Both the position numbers and the translations under genes were made by a program. A stretch of DNA of 64,000 bases from NCBI GenBank assembly GCA_004194705.1, contig SADC01001375.1:124001-188000 (forward strand), in the 5' to 3' direction. The stretch is from Ditylenchus dipsaci. Its lineage: Eukaryota; Nematoda; Chromadorea; Rhabditida; Anguinidae. Positions 12,801 through 27,800 of this stretch are shown one piece after another. The notes beneath the pieces are model-generated. The model did no database searches. It saw only the letters and a list, made by a program, of their open reading frames with translations, and was not told where the DNA came from. Positions within the stretch are counted from its first letter, which is position 1. The number at the start of each line of letters is the position of its first letter.

Positions 12801-15800
12801 TAATTTTTTAAATTTTTTCAAGCTATTTAATCATTTCTGTGTGAAGTTTAGGAGTGGACAAAGACCAAATGCCACTCCAGAGTGGTTAAAGCCTATAATA
12901 ACTGGTTTTTAGGGGTTTTACTGAAGGGGATAACTTTTTGCGATAAATCGATTCAGCGGATCAAAATTCCAGTCCGATTGGCTTCATCGTCCAGAATTTC
13001 AGATCACCCAGACATTGGTGACATCAGGTATCATTTTGCTTGCTTCTATTTGTGATTTTAGGTCTGCTGGTCAGGTAAATTTAACTTTTGATGCACTTCA
13101 CACTGCAACTGCATGCAGCTCGGCAAAGTCATCCACTCATGCATACTTCAAGTCACAACCTTTTGTCTACTTTACATTTTGTCTACGTAATTATTGACTT
13201 TGTCGGGCTGTATGTGGTCGAAGTGTCACTCTCTATGTGCCTTCGTGCTCCATAAACCAAGGCGGTGTGGCCAGGCCCATGTAACATAACTGCCGGGCAC
13301 GTCAACTTCTAAACAAGAGGCTGCCTAGCGAGAGTTATATTATTTAGCATTCACATCACTCATTTTCAGGTCTAATCGCGTATCAGTAACTATCGGAATA
13401 AACTATATATGAGTTTGAGTGTGCTAGGTATTGCATATTTTTCTATAACAACAACAAGCTGTCAATTATTTTCTTTTACACTTTCACATTACTATCTTGT
13501 GGTCCGACATAGAGAAATTCTGTGCAACAAGGTTCAAGTGGTGAAAGTGAAAGAGCAATTCACGTCATGGGAATAGTTGCTACAGACTTACGCAACAGAC
13601 TTACTCCTAACAAACTCTCCTCTATCATTGTCCTCCGCTCTCTAATAATTAACGATTTTTTAATTTTGAACAGCACGTTTATGATCATATCTAACTAATT
13701 GCTTAGACTAATTCCTGATAACTGATCAGTAAAATATATATGTCGGACCACAAGATAGTAATGTGAAAGTGTAAAAGAAAATAATTGACAGCTTGTTGTT
13801 GTTATAGAAAAATATGCAATACCTAGCACACTCAAACTCATATATAGTTTATTCCGATAGTTACTGATACGCGATTAGACCTGAAAATGAGTGATGTGAA
13901 TGCTAAATAATATAACTCTCGCTAGGCAGCCTCTTGTTTAGAAGTTGACGTGCTCCGCAGTTATGTTACATGGCCTGGCCACACCGCCTTGGTTTATGGA
14001 GCACGAAGGCACATAGAGAGTGACACTTCGACCACATACAGCCGACAAGTCAATAATTACGTAGACAAAATGTAAAGTAGACAAAAAGGTTGTGACTTGA
14101 AGTATGCATGAGTGGATGACTTTGCCGAGCTGCATGCAGTTGCAGTGTGAAGTGCATCAAAAAGTTAAATTTACCTGACAGCAGACCTAAAATCACAAAT
14201 AGAAGCAAGCAAAATGATACCTGATGTCACCAATGTCTGGGGTGATCTGAAATTCTGGACGATGAAGCCAATCGGACTGGAATTTTGATCCGCTGAATCG
14301 ATTTATCGCAAAAAGTTTATCCCCCTTCAGTAAAACCCCCTAAAAACCAGTTATTATAGGCTTTAACCACTCTGGAGTGGCATTTGGTCTTTGTCCACTC
14401 CTAAACTTCACACAGAAATGATTAAATAGCTTGAAAAAATTTAAAAATTATTGATTTCTTGTCAAGAAATAGTCACAAGAATAGTCACAAACGTTCAAAA
14501 TAGTCACACGATGTGACTATTTTTTAAAATCGTTACTTTCGTGTCGAGAAATAGTCACAAGAATAGTCACAAAATTAAAATAGTCACAACGTGTGACTAT
14601 TTTTGGCTATTTTGCAAATTCAAAAATTTGTGACTATTTCCCGCAAATAGTCACAAGAACTCTTCCCTGTCTGTCGCCGATAATTTTTAAATCTCAATTT
14701 ATAAATTAACCCAACTTTTTTTTAAACTTTTTTGAAAAGTATTAACACCGTCAGGTAGCCCAGCCATTCTAGTTTCTAACGAGGTATCAGTTGTTGCATC
14801 TTCTATGGAAAATGTGCCGCAAAAAGTAAAAGTAGGAAGCAAGTCAGAAAAATCATTTGTTTCATACTTTTACTTTTTGTGGCACATTTTACAAAAATGA
14901 TGCAACAACTATGGTTTTGTTATAAACTAGAATCGCAGAGGTACCTCATGTTAAAATTTAAGAAAAATGTGAAAAAAGTTGGGTGAACTTTTTAAAATAA
15001 GATTTAAAATAACCGGCGACAGAAAAAAGAGTTTTTGGGCGACAATAAAAACTTTTGTTTTTTTTATTAGTCGTCCCAAAAATTAGCAGAATTTTGCTTT
15101 GGTCCCCCATCTTGAGTTTTGTCACATTTTTTAAATTTTGTCTTTGACATTGGCTCGGCTTTTTGTTTCTTCTAAACAGGATATTAAATTGACAAATAAT
15201 CCAGCGGCTTGAAGGAAGGAAAAATTAAAACAAAATCAGTAAAAAATTTTAAAAATGTGACAAAATTCAATATGGGGGATCAAGGCGAAATTCTGTAAAC
15301 TTTTGGGATCAGCTAATATCTAAAATCCTGAAAAGTATTTACATTTTTCTCATCTGTTTTTATTGACTAGGAGTAAATTACGCCCCATATTTTCTGCGCA
15401 GAACTTATAAATTAAAGACATAATTCCTAAAAATGTGTCTGTGTTGCCATGACTTCGAGCTATCCTCATCTGTTATTCTCGCATTGCTCGTCTCTTTATC
15501 AATATGTAAGTGAAGTGGAATGTGTGTTCTAATAAATGTTATTAGGGCGCTAAACATAAGTGCAAACCATTTTAAAAAAGCCAGCCTTACTGTCTAAATG
15601 AAAATTCTTCATTTTCTTCTTTATTTTGATATTCATTTTGAATAAATGGCTAACTACGACGGAATCATGGTGTGCCCTGTGGTTCGAATAAACCATGCTG
15701 CTCAATCTAGACTACCAGTTACTCTCGAACAAGAAGAAGATCAGGGAAAGAAGGTCGTTCAAGAAACCATCCTGAGTCCAACCCTAGACAGGTGAGTTCA

Positions 15801-18800
15801 AAGTAGACCGGACGAGGGAGAATTCCGAAACAGCCTCCCAGCAGTTCGCCTTAGTCTAAATTTTACGTTTATTTTACCTTTATTTTAGATTTTTTTAATG
15901 GCTGCAAGTACTTTTCCCCGTCAAATTATTCTTTTACCCCGTCAAATCGTAAAAATTTGTTTCTCTGAAGTATTTCTTTAACCTTTTATTTTAATTATTC
16001 AAAGTTTTTATACCAGCGTGTAGCCTGAATCTTGGCTTTCTAACGAGTCATAAATTTACTTTCTGAAATATTCAAAAGTTGGAGAAAAAAGTCTTTGTAT
16101 AGACCTAATTTTTTGAACGATTTGTTGCATATAAAGACTTTTTGCTATATTTTTTTTCAAATCTCAGCAGGTCAATTGATAGCTTATTAGAAAACTGAGA
16201 TTCAGGGCTACATTTTGGTATAAAAACTTGAAAAGCAATTGAAAATTTTTCAGTTTGAAGACTAAGTCATAAAATTTGACTGGGCAAAATAATAATTTGT
16301 CGGGTAAAAACAACTTGAGGCATATTTTAATTTTATAATAAAAGGAATTAAGCAAAAAAAATTAACTTGATATATGCTGGCTTCAGATGCAGAGCTTCTG
16401 TTAAAAAGGCTGACTTTATTTGGAAAATTTTATTAGGAACTTTTTTTACAGGCATCCCTAAATTAATATAACTATTGAAAAATAACTGAAAAATTGGGAA
16501 ATTTTCTTGAAAAAATTTTGGAACACCACTTCTCGTTAACTATATTTTTGTTCTGAAATTTTTTTGTTGTTTTAGACATTTCAATTTTTTAGTTTTCTTA
16601 ATATTTGTCATTTTCACAATTGCAGAATCTTAATGCTCAGCAGTCGTGCCAAGCACAGATGAAAGTCAGCTGGAGATAGATGTTAGCGAGGAGGATGAAT
16701 TTTGGTTGGCGATTGGAACCTGAAGACAATGTTCTTCGGCATCTCAATGGTATATATATTTTGGTCGCCCAATGTTTTCTTTTAACCCAAAAGTGTTTTA
16801 GTGGTGCATGGGCTGGAATCTAGTAGCCGTATTTGTGGCTCCACAAAGTTGTTGGCAATTCCTTCCTGCTCTATTTCTCGGGTTGATGATTTCCATTTCG
16901 GGCTGTCACACACATAGAATGTAAGTTAGCTTGTTTTGCGCGTGCGTGAAAAAATTTAAATTGTTTTTAGTTCAAGCAGTCGACGTTACAAAAACCTCTT
17001 TTCTTTTATACCCTTTTGCTTTGTGTATATTATGAGTGGACTGTCAATCATGCAAAAAAGTGTTGCCAGTGCTTTGGAATCTATTAGTGAGTTTATTGTT
17101 TCTCTTTTCAACTTTGGTGTTTTTAAAGGATAATATTTTTTTTGCCCGCAGAATACTCGTTTTTGCCCGCAGATTCTGAATGTCCGCAAAATTCTCGTTT
17201 TTGCGCGCAGAATTCTCGTTTTTGCGCGCAGAATTCTCTTTTTGCCCGTAGATTTCTTCTTTTTTACCCGCAGATTTTTTTTGCCCCTAGATTCAAAATT
17301 TTGCGGATATTCAAATTTTTGGTCAGACAAAACTTGGATCGCTCAGAATCCCACCCAGAATGGCCAAAGCCGCTGGAAGTTGGTTTTGGGGTTTACAAAA
17401 GGGGGTAAACTTTTGGCGAAGAATCGATTGAGCGGATCAGAATTCCAGTCCGATTGGTTTTATCGCTCAGAAATTCACTTTTGACCATCCAGAACCACCC
17501 TAAAACTGGTTCGGGATAGTTTAATGCTGTTTAGGAGTGGTTTAAAGTGGTTTAAGGTGGTTCTGGATGGTCAAGGGTCGGATTCTGGGCGATTGAGCCG
17601 ATCATAGTGCTCCAAAAGTTTACCCCCTTTAGTAAACCCCAAAAATCAACTTTCAGCGGCTTTTCGCCACTCTGGGAGGGATTCTGAGAAATCCAAGTTT
17701 TTGTCTGACCATAAAATTGAATTTCCGCGAAATTTTCGAATCTACGGGCAAAAAAATATATTCAGCGGGCAAAAAAGAGAATTCTGAGGGCATTCAAAAT
17801 CTGCGGGCAAAAACGAGTATTCTGTGGACAAAAAGAATTACCACCCGTTTTTAAATAAGAGTGCTTATTAAGTGCATTTTTTAAAAATACGATTCGCAGA
17901 GATACGGATCTTATAGTATTATTTAAAAAAACGGTTCTTTCACTTATCGGGACCCCCTCTATTTCAGTTCGTTTTCCCCTATATGAAATAGGGGTCCCGA
18001 TAAGTAAAAAGTACCAAAAAACTTTATTAATCGTGACATATGACCTCCAGTTGAACGGGATTTATTGAAAAATCTAGCCATTTCATTTTTAAAGGACCAT
18101 GGTTTTTGCGCGCAGAGGCATGCGCAAAGTTTTAATTGGCGGGGGACACTTCTCTTTCGTCTCGCACTGTACTCTTTGGAGTTATAGCGAACGACTCGAA
18201 AGAGTACATAATTAGACGAAAGAGAAGTGTCCCCCGCCAATTCAAATTTTGCGCATGCCGCTGCGCGCAAAGAGCATGGTCCTTTAAGTCATATTTCGGC
18301 AACATTTTAGAGCGTTTTGATATACACCCTCACTTAACATTTGAAAGGCCTACTGTACTAAAGATAGGGTCTGGTCAAAAATTTCATGGTAATTACGTTG
18401 GCGCAAAAAAAGCTACTACAGTTGAGTCTCTCATTAACATACACCTTTTAGACCGAGCTAGCCGTATGTTAATGGGGGAGTATGTTAATAAGAGATCCAG
18501 ATTCCATAACTTAGCTCACTGTATGTTAATGGATAGTCCGTCCAATTTTAAGGCCAAATTTCGGAACATACCCTCAGTCAATTTTGGGAAAAAATCCCTC
18601 AGTTAAATCAGCTTGTGGGACCAAGGCAATTATTTTTTTAAAACTTGAAAATTTTGCCTTGGTATCCCCCCAGTCTTTTTCAAAATTTTTATGAAAAAAA
18701 TTGAGATTTTGTAAAAAAAATTTTTTGAAGAAAAGAGGATGTAATTCGAAAAAATGCGAAAAAACATCGACTGTATGTTAATGGTAGAGCCGATTGTTAG

Positions 18801-21800
18801 AACGAAACCGGACCCGGCCGTATGTTAATGAGAGGTATATGTTAATGGGGAAGGTAATTTTGCATTAATTTCGAATAAACCAACCAAAGCTTAGCCAGCC
18901 GTATGTTGATGGGGGAGTATGTTAACTCGACTAAGTTTCTTGTGAACTAAACTCTAACCTACCGGCGATAATTAGAAAAAAAGTTGCATATCAATAAGTA
19001 CTTTTATTTATAAAGGCATAAAAATGGTTTTTGTGATGAATTTCACTAATATTTTTGCAGCATACAGCGATGACCTCGCAGAGTTCACGTACAACGGCAA
19101 ACCAGAAACTTTTATGTCCATAGGAAATTTCATGTTGATGTGCTTTGTGTGTTATTGCAATGTTTTCGCTTTGAAATTGATATTGGAAAGACTGGGATCG
19201 TGGTTTGATGAATTCGACAAGTCAGATAAGGTACATTTAGAAATTTTGTGTTGACTAAACGAGTTTTAATTTTTAGAAATTGGCAGAAGTGCTAGAGTAG
19301 TATTATCGTGTGTATGATCCTGTCTTGCTCAAACATATATCTGCTTGTTTGGCATACTTTTGGGGTTCTTAAAATAATAAAGAACATGTATAGAAAAGGA
19401 TTACCAAGTACTGAGAGTTCAACTTCAATGTCCAATGTGCCTGCTTTGTTGGAGCTGACACACAAATAAGTGCCGTTGTGGGCTAACTCCAGGCTGTCGA
19501 TGATGATCTAGAAATCATATTGTAAAAGTTAGGATCGTGAAATAGACAAATGTCTTGACGGTACCCCCGAAAAAATAGCCACGGTCCTCCTACTAATTTT
19601 TCCAAAAACATTTTTCATTATTTTTTCAAAAAATATTCTGTTTTTGGCTAAATTGAGCTCTGTCCCCACTCAATTGAACCCTGGCCTCCAACCACGATTC
19701 AGGTTGGGGGTATATTGCAATTTTTCAAAAAAATTTTGTGTACCAATAAATTGTAAAAAATTATCAAAAAGTGTAAATAAATTATTTTTGAGACTTTAGG
19801 GTAAGAAATAGAGCTAAAAAATTAAACAAAAATCGCCTTGGTCTTTCGAGCTGAATTGAGCGAGGAGGGATAAGGTTCAATTGAGTGGAAGTGTCAAGAG
19901 AAGTGTCCCCGCCAATTCAAATTTTGCGTGAGCCGCCGCGTGCGAAAAAGATGGTCCTTTAAATATGATTACCGATTCAATCTAGAGTTGGACAGCAGTA
20001 ATATTACCGGTCATAATCTAGATTATGATCGAATAATGGAAAATCAGTCATAATCTTTTTGGCTCTACTGGAGAATGGGTACCAATTTTTTGCCTGGGTT
20101 CCCTTGTTATTTTTTTCCATGTTTTGTTCATTTTTATACATTTTTGTTTGTCTTTTCTATTCTATCTTTTTATATATTCCTTGATCATTTTTTATTTAGC
20201 TATGGTACGAACAGAAAAATATGATAGAAAAGAAAAAAAAACTAGCAGTGTACAGAATTTTCGGCGCTACTGTCATATACCACAAAAGCTACTGTAATAT
20301 ACCGACCCAAACGACCCAAAGCCTAAGCCTAAGGGCTAAGCCTAATTCCTAAGCCTAAAATTATTGGAGGGGGGGGGGTATATATTACAGTAGCGCCGAA
20401 TTTTCTTCAAAATACCAAAGCCGTCAAAGATTATGACCAGAATATGACCGAAAAAAAAGATAATGACTGGTAATATTACCGCGAAAGATTATGACCGGTA
20501 ATTAACCCAACTCTAATTCAATCAATAATGTGTTTCAATTTACCGTATTTACTGTATTAAGTCCCATGGGGAGTTATTTTTCAACCTCTAAAAAAATCGA
20601 AAAATTTTGAGGTCGATTTTGATATTTTTGGTGCTCAACCAAAATCTGAAAAGCGTAATCAGGTAAACTCACGGCAACTAAGAAAACGCAAAAAACAGAT
20701 TTGCGAAATGTTCGCTCTAGGCTGAGATATAAGGTCCGTAGGGTGGGGACTTATTAGAGGGTGGGGAGTTATTAGAGGGTGGGGAGTTAATACAGTAAAT
20801 ACGGTAACTGTTTTATAGCCGAAAAACATGTTTGAGCCAGTCCTAACACGTACGTTGTCCTAACCTGAGCTTAAATAAAAGCCAAAACATAAAAAGGGGG
20901 TGACTAAGGCATTATTTTCCTGTGGCACCACCAGCATAGAACTAGGCTTGGCAGCGGGACGGGAATCTCACGGGAATCCCGGTTTGGGAATCCCGAAAAT
21001 AATCACTTTCCTGTTCCCGTTTCCCGCCGGCTCAAAGTTCAAAATCCGTTTCCCGCCCGTTCACTTTCAAAAATCCCGAAATTTTCCCGAAATCCAAATT
21101 CAAATTTATTTAATGTCAAAACGAAAAAGTTTGATCCTAAGCAATTTTGCTTGTCATTTCTTTCGTCATTTCTGGTGGAACGTCTTCTTCAACGGGCGGC
21201 GGTAAATTCGTCCCGGTAAATTCGTCCCAGGTAAATTCGTCCCCAGGTAAATTCGTCCCAAAACCGCCAATTCAAAAATTTCGAGCAGGTTCGAATCCTG
21301 GTAGTAGTAAATATTTTTCTAACTTAGAATTGTGTGGGAAATGAGGTTTGTTAGGACCGAAATTACGACTTTACCCACCCCAACCACAATACCTTGAGTA
21401 GGTGCATCATGGTCAGGTGAACAGACAATACATATTTTATTTTTTTACTTTTTAGCCTTAAAACCTGTTTTTTAGACTGATTCCGGCATGCTGAAGATGG
21501 TTTTATAATAGTAAAATGAGGTTTTGTATGGTATTTTGAGTATTGGGTATTGTCTTGAGTATTGGGCAATAATTGATTTTACCAAATCTCGGTTTTACCA
21601 AAACTCAAAAAATACTTGAGAAAACGGTGTTTTACTACTGTCAAACCTCTTTAGCACATCTGAATTTACCGCCGCCCATACCTACCTGATGCTCTTCCTA
21701 CCCACATTCGGCTTTACTAAGACTATATGGCTCTTTAACAGGAAAAAAATTGTGTTTCCTACCGATTGGATTCGAATTTCGAACCTGTTCGAAATTTTTG

Positions 21801-24800
21801 AATTGGTGGTTTTGGGGACGAATTTACCTAGAGCCTCTTCAACAGCATAACGGCTGAGAATTTATGAATCTACTTACTGTAAGCACAAGCTTTTTCCATT
21901 TCTAAAACCAAGACAGTACCACTTGTTTGTTCCGGCGAAGATTTTTAAAATTAAAGATCACTCTCTACATACTATAACTTTCATACTGACATCTGTCACA
22001 GTAGATTTTTTCATCGTCTTGCAGCGAAAAAATAGGATCCCGATCGAAAACAACATGAAAAAATGCAAAACAAATGATTACAGTAGTTTTGCATGACAAA
22101 AATGGGTTGACTCCGAACTTATGCTGACTCCGTAGTCTGACTCCGGAGTCATCGATTTGACTCCGGAGTCAAGCGTCACTTCGGAAAGTCTGAATAGGCC
22201 TTTATTGATTTGTTTGTTTTGATTTGTTTGAAGAAAAAATCGCAGAATTTTGGCTTTTTCTCTTATTTAACAAATTCCCGTTTCCCGTCGGGATTCCCGA
22301 AATTTTGGAATTCCCATTCCCGTTTCCCGCAGGAGCAATTTTTTTTCAAATTCCCATTCCGTTTCCCGCCCGGACCCCCAACTGCCAAGCCTACATAGAA
22401 CCTATTGGGCAATTTTGCACACATTTTAAGAAAACGTTATACGCTAGTGTAGGTACCATATCTACTATAACAAACGCGCCACTCAATTTTTACGGTCTGT
22501 ATTTTGGGGCAGAGTAAACATTTTTGTTCCAATTAGATGGAATACGGTAATAAGTAAGCCTATTTACCGTATCTCCTGATGGGCTGAGTCGAACTCCTCT
22601 ATTTTCAGCTCCAGGCTCTAGCAACTGTTGCATATTCATTAGCCAAACCACAGATGGAGGGGGAGTGCCGACTACAGGACAGCCAATCTCCACCCTCTGT
22701 CCCTCCATCACCTTGAGTTGTCGAGGGTAGGTGGACTCATCCAGCCGTGGAGCAACTGCAAGAATTAACCTACTTTTTGACACAAAACATTAATTGATCA
22801 CAACTCACCTAAAACGCCTATATTAAACACTTTTTGAGCCTCTCCAGCCATGTTCTGAGCCACACACTTGTAGATGCCACCATGGGTTTCTTTGGTTTGG
22901 CTGATGCTTAGCCGTCTTCGATCCTCTGAGATCATGGCAAAATTGGAGTCAGCTGACGAAATTAACTTCTCATTTATGAACCATTTGATCTGCAAAAATG
23001 TTTGAACTTTATTTCGCGGTTCTAATTTGCGAATCAAATTATGGGCTTGTCTAATTGCCGGAAAACAACCAGTTCGAGAGGGTACATGACACTTCTGTCC
23101 CGGACATTTCTGTCCCGACACTTCTGTCTCATTTCCAAATTTACTTATAATTTGCATAATAACCAAAATTTCAGTTTCAAATCTGAAAAACCATCATCCA
23201 AGACTGTTTTTATTGTGTGTTCGAGTAAAACAATGTTACAATAATAAACTAGAAAAGCGCCAGTTGCATTCGCGGCATCTCCACACACTAAGTCCTGACT
23301 TTAAGGTTGCATAAAAGCTTTCCTTATATCACTTTCTAAGTAACACTACCTAGGTATCACTACATAATTACCACTATCTGAGTGCAATCACCGTGGTACC
23401 TTTGCCTGAATACCCCTTCTAGTTCTCCTCCATCTTGATACCATCCACTTAGATACCCGCTCCGGAGTATACCTCATCTGGATATACCCTCTTGAGGATC
23501 CCTTCTGAATGTCCTTCCCTGAGTACCATCAACTGGGAGTGCTTTCCTAAATATCACCACGTAGTCACCTCATCCTGGACGCCACCACCACACCTAGGTA
23601 CCCCTTTCTGGGTATTTCATCTTGGATGCCACCACCTTAATACCTCCTTCTGGGCGGTCTCCTGCTTACCCCTTCCTATGTGTCCCACTCTGGCTACTTT
23701 TCAATAGGTGTCCTTGGTTGATTATCACTTAGATTTCCCGCAGGTTTCAAACTTAAATTTAGGATAATATGCAAATTTCAAGTAAATTTGGAAATGGGAC
23801 AGAAGTGTCGGGACAGAAATGTCCGGGACAGAACTGTCCGGGACAGAACTGTCGGGACAGAAATGTCCGGGACAGAAGTGTCCGGATCCCGTTCGAGATG
23901 TTTTTTTTTAATTTTTGATGTTTTTCGATAAAAGCATCCTATTACGTGAAAAAATTTCTTAGGTCCTTAATTGCCAAAATTTCTTTAGAAATTTGAATTA
24001 CGAAAGAAAATTTCAAAAAAACTCTTCCTTGTCGAGATATCATCAAAATTGGATGGTCGTCATATGAAAATCATAGCACTCTAATTTTAAATGAAATCTT
24101 TTTGACATGTGAATTTTACGTGTGAACCAAACTGAAACGTGAATTTACGTGTGAATCAGACTCACGCGTGAATCTACATGTGAATCAGATTAACGCGCGA
24201 ACTCCCATGTGAATCAGTAAATCGTAAATAGACATGTCAAATCTACATGTGAATTTGGCATGTCAATGTAGTGAATCATAGGTCTCAGGTTTATCCTGCA
24301 TATTTTGCAAGAAATTTAGGTGATACTAGCGAGTACCCTTCCCGACAATTTGACCGCCCCAAAATTGCTGTGACTACCCTGTGGAACAACAAGATTGGGC
24401 TCAGAACTCAGGCTAAGGGGTAGGCCAGCGTACGGAAGATGTGACTAATAAATAGCTTACGCACTTTTGGGGGCTAGGGGAAACTTGCCAAAAACGAAAT
24501 TTGCCAAATCGAAATCTGCCAAACGCAGGTTTTGCCGAAACGAAATTCAAATGAATTTAAATGAAAATATATACGTTGTAGCCATTCAACGGTAGGCAAA
24601 TTTCGTTTTAGGCAAAACTTACGTTTGGCAAATTTCGATATGGCAAAATTCGTTTTGGGAAATTTCGTTTTGGCGCATTTCGATTTGGCAAAACATACGT
24701 TTGGCAAATTTCGTTTTTGGCAAGTTTCCCCTAGCCCTTTTTGGGACTAATATTTGGGTAATTTTCACTTAAGTTGTACAATGAAAGATTGTTGGGAGGA

Positions 24801-27800
24801 CTATTCGATAGTAGAGTCGAATTTTACAACTAAAATGAAAAATGTCTGAATCTCGGATTTCCTTTGACAAAATACCAAAAATAATGTTAAATTCGTGTTT
24901 AAAGCCTTTAAATGACCTTAGTGAGCGAGGGTGTAAAGAGTGTAAATGGAAAGATGCATTTCTAAAGGTATAATTTTTAGCCTGTTCCCGAGCAGGGTGA
25001 AAATTCGGCGCTACTCGGTTTTACCCCTCCCAATAATTTTTAGGCTTCGGAATTAGGCTTAGCCCTTAGGCTTTGGCTTAGGCTTTGGGCCTTAGGCTTA
25101 GGCTCAGGGCCAAGCCATTACTAATACCGGCTATTTTATATTAAAAGTATGGTTTTAGATACCCCTGAAAAATTATTGGGAGGGGTAAAACCGAGTAGCT
25201 TTTTTGGGAGGAGTATAAACGAGTAGCGTCAAAAATTGCATGATATCCCTTTTATATTTTCACCTTATTTTATTATTTTATTGTTATTTTTACCTTTACC
25301 TCGAGCTTTCTTATTCCTACGGGTAAAGGTAACGGTAAAAGGTAAATGTAAGGGTGAAAAAGCTTATTCCAACCGCCCCAGACTTCCCTAACAAAACTGG
25401 GAAAAGTTTTAAAAGTTTAGTACTTGTCCCGTTTACTCACCCCCAAATTTTTGAAAAGTGACCCAAAAATATGCCCTAAGCTATTTTTTCTGCTCAACAT
25501 AATAAAAGAAACTTTTGTACAGTTTCTTTTGCACGAAAACAGTTTCTGATATGAAAATTGAAACTTTTCTCGAAAAAAATTCACTTCAACTTCTCATAGC
25601 TAGATCGTTTTTTTAGGGTATTTTTAATGTATTTTTAAGTGCATTTTGGTCAAATCTTATTTACAGGGATAAACTTTGACGATTTTTTTACTTTTTATTG
25701 TCTTCGGCGTGAGCCAGCGTATGTTAGGGCGGACTCAAACATGTATTTTTTTTACTTTTTTTGGCGAAACATTTTTGAGCTCGTCCTAACGTACGCCAGC
25801 TCGCCTTGCCTAAGCTTAAGCTTAATATACACAAATATTAAAAAAATGACCCTAAAATACCCTAAAAAACCATCTGGCCTTCAGAAGTTGAAGTCATAAT
25901 TTTTTGAGAAAAGTTTCGATTTTTATACCAGAAACTGTTTACTAAATTTTCTTTTATTATGTTAAGCAGAAAAATAACTTGGGGCTTACTTTTGGGTCAC
26001 TTTTCAAAAATTTGGTTGAGCACTAAAAATATCAATGCCGACCAAAAAATTTTCCAATTTTTAAATGATTTAAAAAATTATCCTCATAATTGGCCCCAGA
26101 ATTAGAGAACTTACAGTAGCCCGTTTAAGAAACAAGCAAAAAAAGAAGAGAAATTCACCTCTGGTGCTGGACTGGAAATTATTGGACAAATGAGCAAAAT
26201 CGGCGATCCAAACTGCACCACTACTAGTTCTTCAGTCTCTGGCTCCCTGAGTTCTGGAGGTGTGATAACTGTGAGCATAAGGCCGATTTCCTGCTTGCCA
26301 GCTGGGTTGGAGGCTTGACAAGTGTAGTGGCCAACATCTTCCTTTAACACATTCGAAATTCTCAATGTACCATCTGTAGAAAAAAGCAATTTTAGTTGAC
26401 AAAAAATAATATTTTTAGAATCTATTAACCTTTAAACGCCAAACCAACTTTCAAATTTCCCTTGCCAAGCAGGGATCAACTTGATGGTAGGATGGGCCGC
26501 GGGTAGGTTACAGAGATCAAATTGACCCCTGTTTGGCAGGGAGGTCTGACTCCATAAAGTAAGTTATAAAATCTAATTTTGAGGTGTTGAGTGTCAATCT
26601 TTTTAACAGATTGGATAGCACTTGATCCGTACTACCTAGATCTAAAAGGGCATATTTTTTTGACTTGCAAAACGGGGGTTGAGTCCACCATTGTTTGGCG
26701 TTTGAAAGTTAAATAAAGCAAAACCCACTAGAAAGTATTGTGTGTCTGGGTGTGGAATCAGCCACAGGAACACCTTGTCTTAACCAAGCTATTTGGGGTG
26801 CAGGTTGTCCAGTCACTAAGCATTGGATGTCAGCAGACTGGCCTTGCACAAAACTGTATTCACTCGGCTGCTTTTCCGAAACGGATGGTGGAACTAAAAA
26901 ATTGGATGAATAAAAAATGGGTAGAGGCAAGCATTTTTTGATAATAAAGTCAACTCTGAGTAAAATGACTGAACATTAATTGGTGTTTTCGAATGCGCTA
27001 ATTTTTTCTCGCGAAATAAATTTTGACGTAACTTTGACATAAACTTGCAGATTTTGCTGACATCTTTTTGATGGTTTTACAAATACAGTCGACGCTCTTA
27101 CTTAGGACAACCCCCACTTAGGACAGAAGTTCGTTCCACCTCGAGTCCGACACTTTTTTAGCTCTATTTTGTAAAAAAATTCTGGTTCTGTATTGACAGT
27201 CTGGTCCCAAATTTCGCAAGGATTCCGATTTTCTCGATCGCTTTCTAAAACCCTAAATTTTTTGCTCTGAAAAAGCAAAAGCTCTTAGTTAGGACAGGCT
27301 CTATCGAAAATACCTGTTTTTTGATTAGAGTTTTGGCTTTTTTAGAGCAAAAACATTGGGTTTTTAAAAAACGATCGGCAAAATCAGAATCCTTGCAATA
27401 TTTGGGACCAGACTGTCAAAACAGAACTAGCAAAGGTATTAAAAGCTTAAGGTAAAAAAGTGTCAAACCCGGTAAGTTGGCCGGTCCCTTGGGTGTCCTA
27501 AGTAAAAGCGTCGACTGTATCCCGGATCCGGTATACTTGAGAAACGTCCCAAAAAAACAAGGGAACCATGGGTCAAACGACACTTCGCTATGGACAAGTC
27601 GCTACATTTTTCGATGTTTTTCGGTAAAATTTTACCGAAAAAAGTCCAAAAATGTAGCGAAGTGTCCATGTAGCGAAGTGTCCTAGGTTCGGAACCATGT
27701 CCTTCTTTTTTTTTCGAAAATTTGAGAATTTTATTTTGCTCAAATGTAAAATAATTGAGAAACATTTTGAGTCCGCTATAAGATACTGCCCTGCACCTCA

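Noticed and set aside
22210..22517. Overlapping frames with [20 protein letters not shown]
   Set aside because: They arise from a CCCGTTTCCCG/ATTCCCG tandem repeat also present at 20950-21090; low-complexity repeat rather than coding.
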